This document shows, piece by piece, positions 1 to 7,666 of a stretch of DNA of 31,718 nt. The first letter of the stretch is position 1, and the number at the start of each line of letters is the position of its first letter. The stretch comes from a virus. The notes below the pieces were generated by a model. The model worked only from the letters and a program-made list of their open reading frames with translations. It was not told the origin of the DNA and made no database searches. The DNA lies in IMG/VR virus record IMGVR_UViG_3300042905_002881, positions 1 to 31,718 of that record; one strand, 5' to 3'. A program made the position numbers and the translations under genes.

Positions 1-1056
1 AGTTTCGCCAACGGTGGTCAGATATCAGTCAGCAATAGCGAAGTATGGACCAGTTGGAGCAATGTTAAAAAAGGCTTCAAGTGGATGTTCAAAAAGGATG
101 CTCCACTACTGATTCGTCCTAGACTAGATTGGGCACAGTGGAAGTGGATGGCCAAGTTTTTGTACTACACAGCTCGTGGTGTGTATCAAAAGAACACAGC
201 AAACACAGTAAAAATGGGACTGCAAAGTCAAGAACTGTACAACGAAATTTGCAAACAAGAAAAAATTAATTTTGACCGTAGTGACTGTGGCATCTTGCAT
301 TTTTACAAGGATCAAGATTACTGGGCAAATGCGCAAACAGTAACAGAATTGTACAACAAAAATGGCCTGCCACGTGAAGAAGTTAACCCTGCTTATGTTG
401 GTGAGGTTGATCCTGCACTTAAAAACATCAAAGGCATTGTTGGCGCAACCATTACTGCTAGCGACTGGACTGGTGACGTCCACAAGTTCTGTTACCAGCT
501 TGCAAACGTACTTGCGACCAAATACAATGTTACATTCTATTACGATTGGCAAATTAGGCATATTGAAGAAGTTTCTTTTTATGATGCTGTGGTCATTGCC
601 AATGGTGTAGGTAGCACAGCACTGGCAAAAACAGTTGGTGATAGTCTTCCTGTATACCCGGTCAAAGGATATAGCATCACTATCAACAATGTTGATCCTG
701 CACACTTGCCTACAGTAAGTTTGTTAGATGATCAAGCAAAGATTGTTACTTCAAGTTTGGGAAATCGTTTTCGTGTGGCCGGTACTGCTGAGTTAACTGG
801 TGAAAACTATGATATACGTCGTGACCGTATTGAGCCGTTGTTGAAGTGGGTACACACTAACTTTCCCAATATCAACACACACGATTACACACAGTGGGCA
901 TGTTTGCGTCCTATGACACCAAACATGATGCCAATTGTACAACAGAGTAAGAAACGACCAAATGTGTTTTATCACACTGGTCATGGCCATTTAGGTTGGA
1001 CATTGAGCCCGGCCACTGCTAAAATAGTAGTAGACCTTGTCAAGGAAAAAATATGA
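1..1056 (+). CDS. dadA: D-amino-acid dehydrogenase-like FAD oxidoreductase (5' end outside window)
   Basis: The reading frame is open from base 1, so the N-terminus with the FAD-binding Rossmann motif lies outside the window. The visible part opens with SFANGGQISVS, then KWMFKKDAPLLIRPRLD, and ends with LRPMTPNMMPIV and HTGHGHLGWTLSPATAK. These match the substrate and C-terminal FAD-binding segments of DadA-type D-amino-acid dehydrogenases, which oxidise D-amino acids to 2-oxo acids and pass electrons to the membrane chain. The stop codon overlaps the nrdB start (ATGA), implying coupled translation. An internal ATG at 85 would cut a conserved block, so it is not the start. A DadA-like enzyme is unusual beside phage nucleotide genes; its real substrate cannot be read from sequence and may be another amine or glycine-type compound. 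Confidence 0.8.
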   Translation, partial: SFANGGQISVSNSEVWTSWSNVKKGFKWMFKKDAPLLIRPRLDWAQWKWMAKFLYYTARGVYQKNTANTVKMGLQSQELYNEICKQEKINFDRSDCGILHFYKDQDYWANAQTVTELYNKNGLPREEVNPAYVGEVDPALKNIKGIVGATITASDWTGDVHKFCYQLANVLATKYNVTFYYDWQIRHIEEVSFYDAVVIANGVGSTALAKTVGDSLPVYPVKGYSITINNVDPAHLPTVSLLDDQAKIVTSSLGNRFRVAGTAELTGENYDIRRDRIEPLLKWVHTNFPNINTHDYTQWACLRPMTPNMMPIVQQSKKRPNVFYHTGHGHLGWTLSPATAKIVVDLVKEKI

Positions 1057-2153
1057 GCAAAGAACAATATAATTTAACAACTAAAACAGACTACCTCAAT
1101 CGCAAGATGTTCTTGGACCCTGCAGGCCCAGTTACAGTTCAACGATTTGAAGAAGTCAAATACAACAAGCTAGTCAAGTACGAGCAAGAAGCACGTGGCT
1201 TTTTCTGGGTGCCTGAAGAAATCAGTCTCACCAAAGACGCACAAGATTTCAAAGATGCCAGTGACACAGTCAAGCATATCTTCACAAGCAATCTGTTACG
1301 CCAAACAGCACTAGACAGTTTACAAGGTCGTGGCCCAAGCCAAATCTTTACTCCAGTTGTAAGTCTTCCAGAACTAGAAGCCTTGGTCTACAACTGGACA
1401 TTCTTTGAAACCAACATTCACTCAAGAAGTTACAGTCACATCATTCGCAACATCTACAACGTGCCCAAGGATGTGTTCAACACCATTCATGACACTAAAG
1501 AAATTGTAGACATGGCTTCAAGTGTGGGCAACTACTATGATCGTTTACACATGATCAATTGTCGCAAAGAACTGCTGGAACAGTTCCCTGAGCGTGAGCA
1601 CATCCGAGCAATTTGGTTGGCACTGAACGCAAGTTATGCACTAGAAGCTTTCCGTTTCATGGTCAGCTTTGCCACCAGCTTGGCCATGGTAGAGAACAAG
1701 ATCTTTATTGGCAATGGCAATATCATCAGCTTGATACTACAAGATGAAATGCTCCACAAAGAGTGGACTGGCTGGTTGATTAATCAGGTTGTCAAAGAAG
1801 ATCCGCGATTTGCAGCAGCCAAGGCAGAATGTGAAGCTGAAGTTTATCAAATGTACCTGGATGTCATACGAGAAGAAAAGGCCTGGGCTGATTACTTGTT
1901 CCAGAAGGGCCCTGTGATTGGTCTCAATGCGCAAATTCTCAAAGACTTTGTTGATTTCACAGCATTCAATGCTCTCAAAGAAATTGGCATCAAATATACT
2001 GCAAGCTATCCGCGCTCAACACCCATCCCTTGGTTTACCAAGCATGTGGATACCAGCAAGAAACAGGCCGCGTTACAGGAAACCGAGAGTACAAATTATG
2101 TGATTGGGATCATGAGCGACCAACTAGATTATGACAACCTGCCGGACCTATAA
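1053..2153 (+). CDS. nrdB: Class I ribonucleotide reductase small (beta, R2) subunit
   Basis: The product of 366 residues carries the di-metal site and radical tyrosine of class Ia R2: D88 (ALDSLQGR), E119 and H123 with Y127 in FETNIHSRSYSHIIRNI, E198 (ALEAF), and E232/H235 in DEMLH. R2 makes the tyrosyl radical used by NrdA to reduce ribonucleotides for phage DNA synthesis. The C-terminal tail ends DYDNLPDL, the expected acidic, hydrophobic NrdA-docking peptide. Length is normal for the family. The first iron-ligand pair is spaced E-T-N-I-H, one residue longer than E-T-I-H in E. coli NrdB. Its ATG overlaps the upstream stop. The last bases overlap the 3' end of the antisense GIY-YIG gene. 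nrdA is not in the window. Confidence 0.96.
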   Translation: MSKEQYNLTTKTDYLNRKMFLDPAGPVTVQRFEEVKYNKLVKYEQEARGFFWVPEEISLTKDAQDFKDASDTVKHIFTSNLLRQTALDSLQGRGPSQIFTPVVSLPELEALVYNWTFFETNIHSRSYSHIIRNIYNVPKDVFNTIHDTKEIVDMASSVGNYYDRLHMINCRKELLEQFPEREHIRAIWLALNASYALEAFRFMVSFATSLAMVENKIFIGNGNIISLILQDEMLHKEWTGWLINQVVKEDPRFAAAKAECEAEVYQMYLDVIREEKAWADYLFQKGPVIGLNAQILKDFVDFTAFNALKEIGIKYTASYPRSTPIPWFTKHVDTSKKQAALQETESTNYVIGIMSDQLDYDNLPDL

Positions 2154-2695
2154 CGACAATTATCAAGGTGGTATCTTTTCATAGCATTTGATCCACCTGA
2201 TAAACCACAATGCAGACAAGTTAGAGTAGGTTTTATACCTAACAGTTTTCCCTTCATCGGATTTGGCAATCCTTTATTCCAAGCGGTATGTCCCCTTGAT
2301 TTGGGACTATTCAATCTTGCTATTCTAACTGCCTCTATGTGCTCGGGAGATTTCTTTTTGCCTTTATACAACTCACTAAGATTCTTTTTAAATGCATCTG
2401 AACGAACAGCACCGCTTGCGCCTTCGCCACCTTCTGTTCCGTTTTTAAGAATCCCAGTTTGTACATCTTGTCGCCCGTACCATTTGATATATCGGCGTTC
2501 AAGGGCAAATGCGCCAACTTCGGTTAAATGTGTTTCAAGGAATACAATACGAGAATTGTCTTTTGGAGTATGAACTCCTTTGCAATTTATTCTATGCTGA
2601 ACAAAGGCTCGATCTCCGACTCCTTTGCCTATATAATAAGGAGTTCCGTCTTCTCGCAAATATGCATAGACGTAAAAATTGTTAGTTAAATACAT
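2129..2695 (-). CDS. Free-standing GIY-YIG homing endonuclease
   Basis: The minus-strand product of about 188 residues begins MYLTNNFYVYAYLREDG and continues PYYIGKGVGDRAF, the GIY-YIG nuclease core (VYAY...YYIGKG). A later R and E (LERRYIKWYG) fit the catalytic helix. The middle has a SPEHIEAVRIARLNSPKS-type segment resembling NUMOD3 DNA-binding repeats, and the C-terminus has a possible zinc site, CLHCG...HLDNC. An upstream in-frame ATG at 2806 would add 37 unrelated residues overlapping glutaredoxin, so 2695 is preferred. The gene sits alone, antisense, between nrdB and its electron donor gene, a classic place for mobile endonucleases that spread into neighbouring phage genes. Its stop codon lies inside the last codons of nrdB. 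Confidence 0.88.
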   Translation of the reverse strand: MYLTNNFYVYAYLREDGTPYYIGKGVGDRAFVQHRINCKGVHTPKDNSRIVFLETHLTEVGAFALERRYIKWYGRQDVQTGILKNGTEGGEGASGAVRSDAFKKNLSELYKGKKKSPEHIEAVRIARLNSPKSRGHTAWNKGLPNPMKGKLLGIKPTLTCLHCGLSGGSNAMKRYHLDNCRYRSGRLS

Positions 2696-2780
2696 GTGCT
2701 GGTGCCCTTTCCCGGCGTTAGAGTAGTTGGGGATTCCCGTCCCGCGAACTACACCTATATTTATGAAAGAAAATAAAAAT

Positions 2781-3005
2781 ATGACAAAAGCAATTGTATG
2801 GAGCAAATATCATTGCCCCTATTGTGACCAGGCCAAGGCCTTGCTCAAGCAGAAGGGTATTGAGTTTGAAGAAAAGAAAATTGGTGATGGATACACCAAA
2901 GAAGACCTATTAGAAGCAGTCCCAAATGCTCGCACCGTGCCACAAATATTTCTTGGCGAAGAGCTAGTGGGAGGCTTCAATGAGCTTAGACAACGCCTCG
3001 CTTGA
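2781..3005 (+). CDS. Glutaredoxin
   Basis: The 74-residue product has the glutaredoxin active site CPYC (residues 12-15, in SKYHCPYCDQAKALL), the cis-proline motif TVPQIF and the GG motif (LVGGFNEL) of the glutathione site. It would deliver electrons to the phage ribonucleotide reductase. The ATG at 2781 gives the usual compact glutaredoxin start; an ATG at 2763 adds six residues and cannot be excluded. Neither has a strong ribosome binding site. The 3' end overlaps the methyltransferase gene by 26 bases. The natural nrdB-grx neighbourhood is interrupted by the antisense GIY-YIG gene. Confidence 0.92.
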   Translation: MTKAIVWSKYHCPYCDQAKALLKQKGIEFEEKKIGDGYTKEDLLEAVPNARTVPQIFLGEELVGGFNELRQRLA

Positions 3006-3645
3006 CAGTATCACCATTGACTGGTTCAAAGAAAAAATACCAGACTTTGAAAACAATAAATTTTTCACTGCTGACTGGTTTTCAAACGGCTTGATAAATT
3101 TTGAGTATGTCAAACAGCAGATGGGTGCACTGCCGCAGTCAATTTTGGAAATTGGATGTCACGAAGGGCGCAGTACATGTTGGATGTTGGAAAATTTTCT
3201 AGCCAACAACGGAACCATCACTTGCATAGATCCCTTTGCTCATGAACCACTCAGTGCGTTCAGAAACGAACGTCCACCCGAAAATAGAATCATTGAGCAA
3301 ATATTTAGACACAACACTGATTTAGCCAAAGGGTCAGATCAGACAATTCGACTGATGCCAACACTGAGCTTTTACGCTCTTGCTGACCTCGTAGTAGAAG
3401 GTCAACAATTTGATTTTGTCTATGTTGACGGAAGTCACAGTGCAGATGAAGTACTTGCAGATGCTGTAATGGCGTTTGGATTGTTGAAAAAGAACGGGTA
3501 CATGATTTTTGACGACTACCTCTGGAAAGAGGCAGCCGACGCATTGGATCGCCCAAAAATGTCCATTGACGCTTTTGTAAACATGTTTCAAAAGCACATA
3601 GAAGTCAAAATGATTAACTATCAATTTGTTATACAGAAAGTTTAA
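2980..3645 (+). CDS. Class I SAM-dependent methyltransferase
   Basis: The product of 221 residues has a Rossmann methyltransferase motif I, ILEIGCHEGRSTCWML (about 56-71), motif II TITCIDPF (about 79-86), and the segment FDFVYVDGSHSADEVLADA followed by GYMIFDDYLW. This arrangement fits the Methyltransf_24-like group often found in phages beside glycan genes. The substrate is unknown; small molecules, sugars or proteins are all possible. GGGAGG lies six bases before the chosen ATG, which is inside the end of the glutaredoxin gene, supporting this start and translational coupling. Confidence 0.8.
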   Translation: MSLDNASLDSITIDWFKEKIPDFENNKFFTADWFSNGLINFEYVKQQMGALPQSILEIGCHEGRSTCWMLENFLANNGTITCIDPFAHEPLSAFRNERPPENRIIEQIFRHNTDLAKGSDQTIRLMPTLSFYALADLVVEGQQFDFVYVDGSHSADEVLADAVMAFGLLKKNGYMIFDDYLWKEAADALDRPKMSIDAFVNMFQKHIEVKMINYQFVIQKV

Positions 3646-3646
3646 A

Positions 3647-3952
3647 ATGCAATTAATCGCAACACCAGGTCAAGTTTACACCTTTAAGTTAAACTCGGGA
3701 GAAGAACTCATTGCCAAGGTCAAAATGGCCGGCGGTGATTGGATTGAGATCGAGCACCCGGTCAGCGTGGCTCCAGGGCCTCAGGGCATGGGCCTAGTAC
3801 CCTCAATGTTTACCGCAGATCCTGACGCAGAAATCAAGCTAAATACAGCCAGCGTGGCAGTTTATGCATTGACTGACGATCCTGTCAAAATGAAATACAT
3901 TGAAGCCACCACTGGTATCAAGGTACCAGAGAAGAAACTAATACTAGGATAA
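3647..3952 (+). CDS. Small Sm-like-fold phage protein, conserved hypothetical
   Basis: The product of 101 residues begins MQLIATPGQVYTFKLNSGEELIAKV and alternates short strands with glycine turns, the pattern of small Sm/LSM-like beta-barrels found in T4-like aquatic phages. The ATG at 3647 is chosen because it follows the previous stop directly and gives the family-like start; an earlier in-frame codon at 3626 lies inside the methyltransferase gene. It is followed after one base by the PAAR gene. Function is unknown. Position before the spike-tip gene suggests a virion or assembly role, which is inference. Confidence 0.75.
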   Translation: MQLIATPGQVYTFKLNSGEELIAKVKMAGGDWIEIEHPVSVAPGPQGMGLVPSMFTADPDAEIKLNTASVAVYALTDDPVKMKYIEATTGIKVPEKKLILG

Positions 3953-3953
3953 C

Positions 3954-4235
3954 ATGCCAGCAGTACAAAGAGTAGGTGATGCAAACGCAGCCGGCGGGAT
4001 AGCTCAAGGCGGAGTTGCCTCTGTGCGTGTGAATGGTCAACCTATCATTGTTAACGGCAATTCAGTTACAGCCCACGCACCCTGGGGTAAACCTCATCCT
4101 CCACATGCTGCGGCAACAACAACCGGCGGCAACAGTACAGTCAAAGCTGGCGGCATACCTGTTGTCACCACAGGTTGTGCAGACAGTTGCGGACACCCAC
4201 GCACCGGCGGCAGCAGTGATACAAGGGTTGGATAA
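3954..4235 (+). CDS. PAAR-domain spike-tip protein
   Basis: The 93-residue glycine-, alanine- and histidine-rich product has the PAAR layout: MPAVQRVGDANAAGG, then repeated short strand pairs with VNGQPIIVNGN, a histidine-rich HPPHAA segment, GGIPVVTTGCADSCGH and a final glycine-serine run. PAAR proteins form the sharp metal-bound cone at the tip of contractile tail spikes, as with gp5.4 of T4. The cysteines and histidines are the probable metal ligands. AGGAT precedes the ATG. The stop overlaps the next start (TAATG), coupling it to a large probable virion protein. Confidence 0.88.
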   Translation: MPAVQRVGDANAAGGIAQGGVASVRVNGQPIIVNGNSVTAHAPWGKPHPPHAAATTTGGNSTVKAGGIPVVTTGCADSCGHPRTGGSSDTRVG

Positions 4236-6274
4236 TGCCCACAATCACAACCCCGCTACAGTTGACCGCAGTTGCATCCTTGTTGCAAAATCAAGGACTC
4301 CGGCCGTTCCCGCCGGCCTTGGCCACAGCCATACAAAACTTCAATGCCACCACGGTGATCAGTAATTTTATTGCCGCAGTGAACTTTTACAAGGCACAGT
4401 CATACGCCACAGAATCCACGTTGGATCTTTTGCTACGCATTGGTAGCACTGTGTGCCCGGCTCTGGGCAACAGTATTCCCGAGAACCCGGTTGGCAGTTA
4501 TCCTTATCTTGACAGTGAGTACTTGATCAATTATCTAGGTGCCGCAGACGGATCCACTCTTGACCCATCGGGCTTTTCCAATCTAATAGAACAAACCTGC
4601 GCAGCCTATCTTGGCAATGGTGATGCCAGTAGATTTTGCCAAGGGTTTATGTCAGTACAAGGCTATATTGACACCACCAATCAGTACATCAACAGTGGTG
4701 TCAATGTCAATCAGTATCTGGGACCGCTGTTTACCGACATGGATAGTCTTGTAACCGGCAACATTTCCAATATCACAACAGACTTGCCCAATTTTGGTGT
4801 GGACTTGTTCAAGCAGGGAAATTTGTGGAACCCCAATAAACTGGACCTATATGGCACACCAGCTGGGTTGATACAACAAATTTCGGCCTTGACTGGAATT
4901 CGAGGTCGCACTGTACCTGCACTACAGAATGCCATGATCAGCATGGGTCTCACTGCCCAAAACATTTCTGACTTGGTGAATGACAATCGTGTGGGGTTGA
5001 ATCGACCCAACGGACTCACACAAAACGAGTTTGACAAACTGCAACTCATGGCCTACCGAGCAATTACCACGATCTCAGGCGATGACCTGCAACAGATCTT
5101 GGACATCTTGGGAGTGACCACACCGGGCGTGGCCAGTCTTGAAGATTTGCTGAATCCAGTGATTATGTTTCCTTTGAGTTATGCATCGTTACAGACCCCT
5201 AGCCCCAATGGTCCTGTACCAATTTTCAACAGCACCGGTGCGGTGAATTCCAGCATCACTCCCATAGTCAACAGTTACTTGCCCACAGCGTCTGGCTGTG
5301 ACGAGCTGGGCAAAGTGATCCCGCCCGCACAGGCCGTGGCAAACAAAGCCATACAGGTGGCTCTGCAACAAATCAACAACGTACCCAATACCACGTTGCC
5401 AAAGTTGGCTGAAATTGTGATAGGCAGTGTAGACAACCCTTGGGTAGTAACACAGCCCTATCTGGCCAACACAGTGGTGGGCTTGGGCGCACCAGTAGCC
5501 AGTTACTATAGAGCCATTACTGACGTTCCTGCTGGCATAGATATCAACAATACTGCCTACTGGGAACCAACCACCCTGGGTGGTCTCAGTACCATGGCTG
5601 GATTACCGCTGATACAGGCACAGACCACTCCAGTAGACAGTTCAATCACAAATTATATCGCAAACATCTTGGCCACAGGTACCGGACCCAACGGCACAAT
5701 CACCACATATGATGTACTGGGGCTGACACTGGACAGTGAAGATTTTGCCGCACAATTGGACACAGCTACCACAGCCGTCAATGCTTTGCAAACCGCGGGC
5801 AGTTTGGCCACCCTGAACACAGCATACGTAAACATTTTGTCGGCAATCAATGATGCTGGAGTACTAACTCAAATTACCAATGCCAACAACGCCATTGCCG
5901 CACTTGGTGCCAGTCCCTATGTGACCACACTCAACACCGCCTGGACCTACATGGCCAATTTCATGAACCTGAGTGCCAAGTACACCAGCGAAGCCGGTGC
6001 GGACTACTTCAATTTGCAAGCTGGTATAACAACCAATGTGTACAGTTTTGTTCAGAACTTGCCGCGTTATGGTTTGCTCACCGCCTTGGATGATGCTGCT
6101 GAGTTCATGGAAAACATTGCCGATACCACTACCTTAGGGGGTCAGGCCATTGTTGGCGTCATGCGCGAAGGTCGCAATGATTCAAGATTGTTTGCTGGCA
6201 GCTTGTACAACACCAACCAAATACCCAGCGATCCAGAAGTTGCTCCAGTCCCAGTGATTGTGCCGGTGACTTGA
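4235..6274 (+). CDS. Large probable virion (baseplate or tail) protein
   Basis: The 679-residue product is rich in Asn, Thr, Ala, Gly and Gln, has no signal peptide and no enzyme motif that I recognise, and ends in a proline-valine tail (PEVAPVPVIVPVT). Composition is that of a structural phage protein. It starts on the TAATG overlap with the PAAR gene, so it is probably a baseplate, spike or tail-associated component made with the tip protein. I recall similarly long proteins after PAAR genes in T4-like cyanophages but cannot name a T4 counterpart. The gene ends a transcription block: a separate sigma70-type promoter follows at 6305. Confidence 0.72.
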   Translation: MPTITTPLQLTAVASLLQNQGLRPFPPALATAIQNFNATTVISNFIAAVNFYKAQSYATESTLDLLLRIGSTVCPALGNSIPENPVGSYPYLDSEYLINYLGAADGSTLDPSGFSNLIEQTCAAYLGNGDASRFCQGFMSVQGYIDTTNQYINSGVNVNQYLGPLFTDMDSLVTGNISNITTDLPNFGVDLFKQGNLWNPNKLDLYGTPAGLIQQISALTGIRGRTVPALQNAMISMGLTAQNISDLVNDNRVGLNRPNGLTQNEFDKLQLMAYRAITTISGDDLQQILDILGVTTPGVASLEDLLNPVIMFPLSYASLQTPSPNGPVPIFNSTGAVNSSITPIVNSYLPTASGCDELGKVIPPAQAVANKAIQVALQQINNVPNTTLPKLAEIVIGSVDNPWVVTQPYLANTVVGLGAPVASYYRAITDVPAGIDINNTAYWEPTTLGGLSTMAGLPLIQAQTTPVDSSITNYIANILATGTGPNGTITTYDVLGLTLDSEDFAAQLDTATTAVNALQTAGSLATLNTAYVNILSAINDAGVLTQITNANNAIAALGASPYVTTLNTAWTYMANFMNLSAKYTSEAGADYFNLQAGITTNVYSFVQNLPRYGLLTALDDAAEFMENIADTTTLGGQAIVGVMREGRNDSRLFAGSLYNTNQIPSDPEVAPVPVIVPVT

Positions 6275-6304
6275 TAAAAACACAACAAAAATAGCCGTTT
6301 TGTG

Positions 6305-6333
6305 TTGACTCGGCTCTGCTATACATATATAAT
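6305..6333 (+). promoter_or_regulatory. Sigma70-type promoter for the outer-membrane protein gene
   Basis: TTGACT (6305-6310) and a perfect TATAAT (6328-6333) are 17 bases apart. The predicted start near 6340 leaves a leader of about 36 bases containing AAAGGA eight bases before the ATG at 6376. This is a host-RNA-polymerase promoter, typical of early or constitutive phage genes. Confidence 0.85.
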
Positions 6334-6375
6334 ATAGATTGACATCTTGTCATTCAACTTTTAAAGGAAAAATAA

Positions 6376-6825
6376 ATGAAAAAATTTGCAATTGCAACCA
6401 TGATCGCCCTTGCTGCCTCTGCAGCTTCTGCACTGGAAGTTGGTGTTACCACTGCCCGTGACTATGCTGGTACCAACCGCAACGCTGTGGGCCTAACTGT
6501 TGGCCAGAAAGTTGGCGTTGCCACTGTGACCGCTGGTTTTGATCGTGCCACAGGTGGCACCAATGATCAGGACCGCTACAGCTTGGTTGCCGGAGTTGAT
6601 GTTGCCAAATTGGGCCCTGTGAGTGTTGCAGTCAAAGGCGGAGCTGCCTACCTCAACAACCAGACTGGTCAAGACGGTTACGCTGCCTTGGTTGGTGTGG
6701 GCGCAAGTGTGCCTGTTGCCAAGAAAGTGGCACTGACTCTAGACGCCACACGCCAGTTTGGTCAAAGCAGTGTGAACAGTTTTGACGGCAATCGTGTCAC
6801 TGCTGGCCTTAAGTTCAGCTTCTAA
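6376..6825 (+). CDS. Small outer-membrane beta-barrel protein with signal peptide
   Basis: The 149-residue product has a typical Sec signal peptide (MKKFAIATMIALAASAASA, cleavage after ASA near residue 19) and then alternating hydrophobic/polar strands ending in KFSF with a C-terminal Phe, the BAM recognition signature of outer-membrane barrels. The size suits about eight strands. It resembles small porin-like outer-membrane proteins of betaproteobacteria, so it may come from a host. It has its own strong promoter (6305-6333) and terminator (6845-6875), so it is a single-gene unit. A phage-made surface protein could block superinfection or alter permeability; this is inference. A virion role is less likely given the signal peptide. 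Confidence 0.82.
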   Translation: MKKFAIATMIALAASAASALEVGVTTARDYAGTNRNAVGLTVGQKVGVATVTAGFDRATGGTNDQDRYSLVAGVDVAKLGPVSVAVKGGAAYLNNQTGQDGYAALVGVGASVPVAKKVALTLDATRQFGQSSVNSFDGNRVTAGLKFSF

Positions 6826-6844
6826 AGTAATACTTGAGTATTAC

Positions 6845-6875
6845 AAAAACCCTGCAAATTGCAGGGTTTTTCTTT
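6845..6875 (+). terminator. Rho-independent terminator after the outer-membrane protein gene
   Basis: CCCTGC (6850-6855) and GCAGGG (6861-6866) form a stem around AAATT. It is extended by an A run pairing with the following T run (TTTTTCTTT). The element begins 20 bases after the stop codon. Confidence 0.92.
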
Positions 6876-6877
6876 GG

Positions 6878-6906
6878 TTGACCAATAATTCCCAATTTGC
6901 TATAAT
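6878..6906 (+). promoter_or_regulatory. Sigma70-type promoter for the small-gene operon
   Basis: TTGACC (6878-6883) and TATAAT (6901-6906) are separated by 17 bases. It lies just after the terminator and about 30 bases before the ATG at 6937, so it restarts transcription for the genes that follow. Confidence 0.85.
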
Positions 6907-6936
6907 ATACGCATACAGACACAAAAGGAGCCCCGA

Positions 6937-7212
6937 ATGTTTTACATCGTTGCAAAAGGTACCGGACACATTGTTACCGATGGTCCCAATCGGACACGTG
7001 CCTACAAAACTTTTGGTGCCGCACGTGCCACCCGCACTCGGCTGTGTAACAAGGCAGGTTGGATGTTGAGTGAGCTCAGCATTGTTGACACCAAACACTA
7101 CAAACCCCGAATGGTTACCCGTACTAACCTCATGACCGGTCAAGAGTTTACAGAAGATGTCAACACCCCTTACTTCTGCTCGCCCAGTTCTGAATCTTAT
7201 TGGAGCATGTAA
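6937..7212 (+). CDS. Conserved hypothetical phage protein
   Basis: The 91-residue product begins MFYIVAKGTGHIVTDGPNRTRAYKTFGAARA and ends in a serine/tyrosine-rich tail. It is basic in the middle, has no membrane segment or signal peptide, and I do not recognise a known domain. AAAAGGAG lies upstream of the ATG at good spacing. It is the first gene after the promoter at 6878-6906 and is followed after two bases by the next gene. A small regulatory or host-takeover role would fit its promoter-proximal place but is not shown. Confidence 0.8.
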   Translation: MFYIVAKGTGHIVTDGPNRTRAYKTFGAARATRTRLCNKAGWMLSELSIVDTKHYKPRMVTRTNLMTGQEFTEDVNTPYFCSPSSESYWSM

Positions 7213-7214
7213 TC

Positions 7215-7499
7215 ATGGAACGACTCGCAGACATTCAACAGATCAACTCTGCTATCATGTTTGGTGACTTCAGCAATGACCAGCTCAACAGCATCATTGC
7301 TGCCATCAAGTATCGTCGATCTTTGATCACCAAACAAAACAAACGAGCATTCAGGTCCGGTGACTCTGTGAAGTTCACCAGTAGCCGCAATGGCCTGACC
7401 TATGTGGGCACTGTGGACAAAGTCAAAATCAAATACATTCTTGTGAAGACTTCCGGCGGCATGTTCAACGTGCCTGCCAACATGTTGGAGTCAGCATGA
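7215..7499 (+). CDS. Conserved T4-like phage protein with KOW-like C-terminal half
   Basis: The product of 94 residues has an N-terminal helical part (MERLADIQQINSAIMFGDFS, then DQLNSIIAAIKYRRSLI) and a C-terminal beta-rich part with FRSGDSVKFTSSRNGLTYVGTV and KIKYILVKTSGGMFNVP, like a short KOW/Tudor-type barrel. Proteins of this plan are common in T4-like cyanophages; function is unknown, though the barrel could bind nucleic acid. The start at 7215 rather than 7200 is preferred because TTGGAG is well placed before it and the core alignment begins there. The stop overlaps the next start (ATGA). Confidence 0.82.
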   Translation: MERLADIQQINSAIMFGDFSNDQLNSIIAAIKYRRSLITKQNKRAFRSGDSVKFTSSRNGLTYVGTVDKVKIKYILVKTSGGMFNVPANMLESA

Positions 7500-7666
7500 C
7501 TGTCAAGCCGTTTCGTGATTGGCTTGAAGATTTATGGCGAGCCAACTGTGATGAACTTGACGGCTGGGGTCAGCCCCGAATGACCATGCCAGAATATTTT
7601 GCCAAATACAAATGGTGGCTCAAACGCGAGTACCAATACCAAAAAGGAGTTAGACGTGGGTCTTGA
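7496..7666 (+). CDS. Small conserved phage protein, 56 residues
   Basis: This short frame starts on the ATGA overlap with the previous stop and encodes 56 residues, including FRDWLEDLWRANCDEL, then MPEYFAKYKWWLKREYQYQ. I recognise the plan (an RDWL...W helix, then EYF..YKWWLKREY) from small proteins common in T4-like aquatic phages. It is very rich in tryptophan, charge and predicted helix. Function is unknown. Its last bases contain the AAGGAG used by the next gene, whose GTG start lies ten bases before this stop, so translation is coupled. Confidence 0.78.
   Translation: MTVKPFRDWLEDLWRANCDELDGWGQPRMTMPEYFAKYKWWLKREYQYQKGVRRGS

Noticed and set aside
124-705. Minus-strand ORF of 193 codons opposite the DadA-like gene
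   Set aside because: It is antisense to conserved DadA sequence and its product, rich in Cys and Val, matches nothing; it is a codon-bias shadow.
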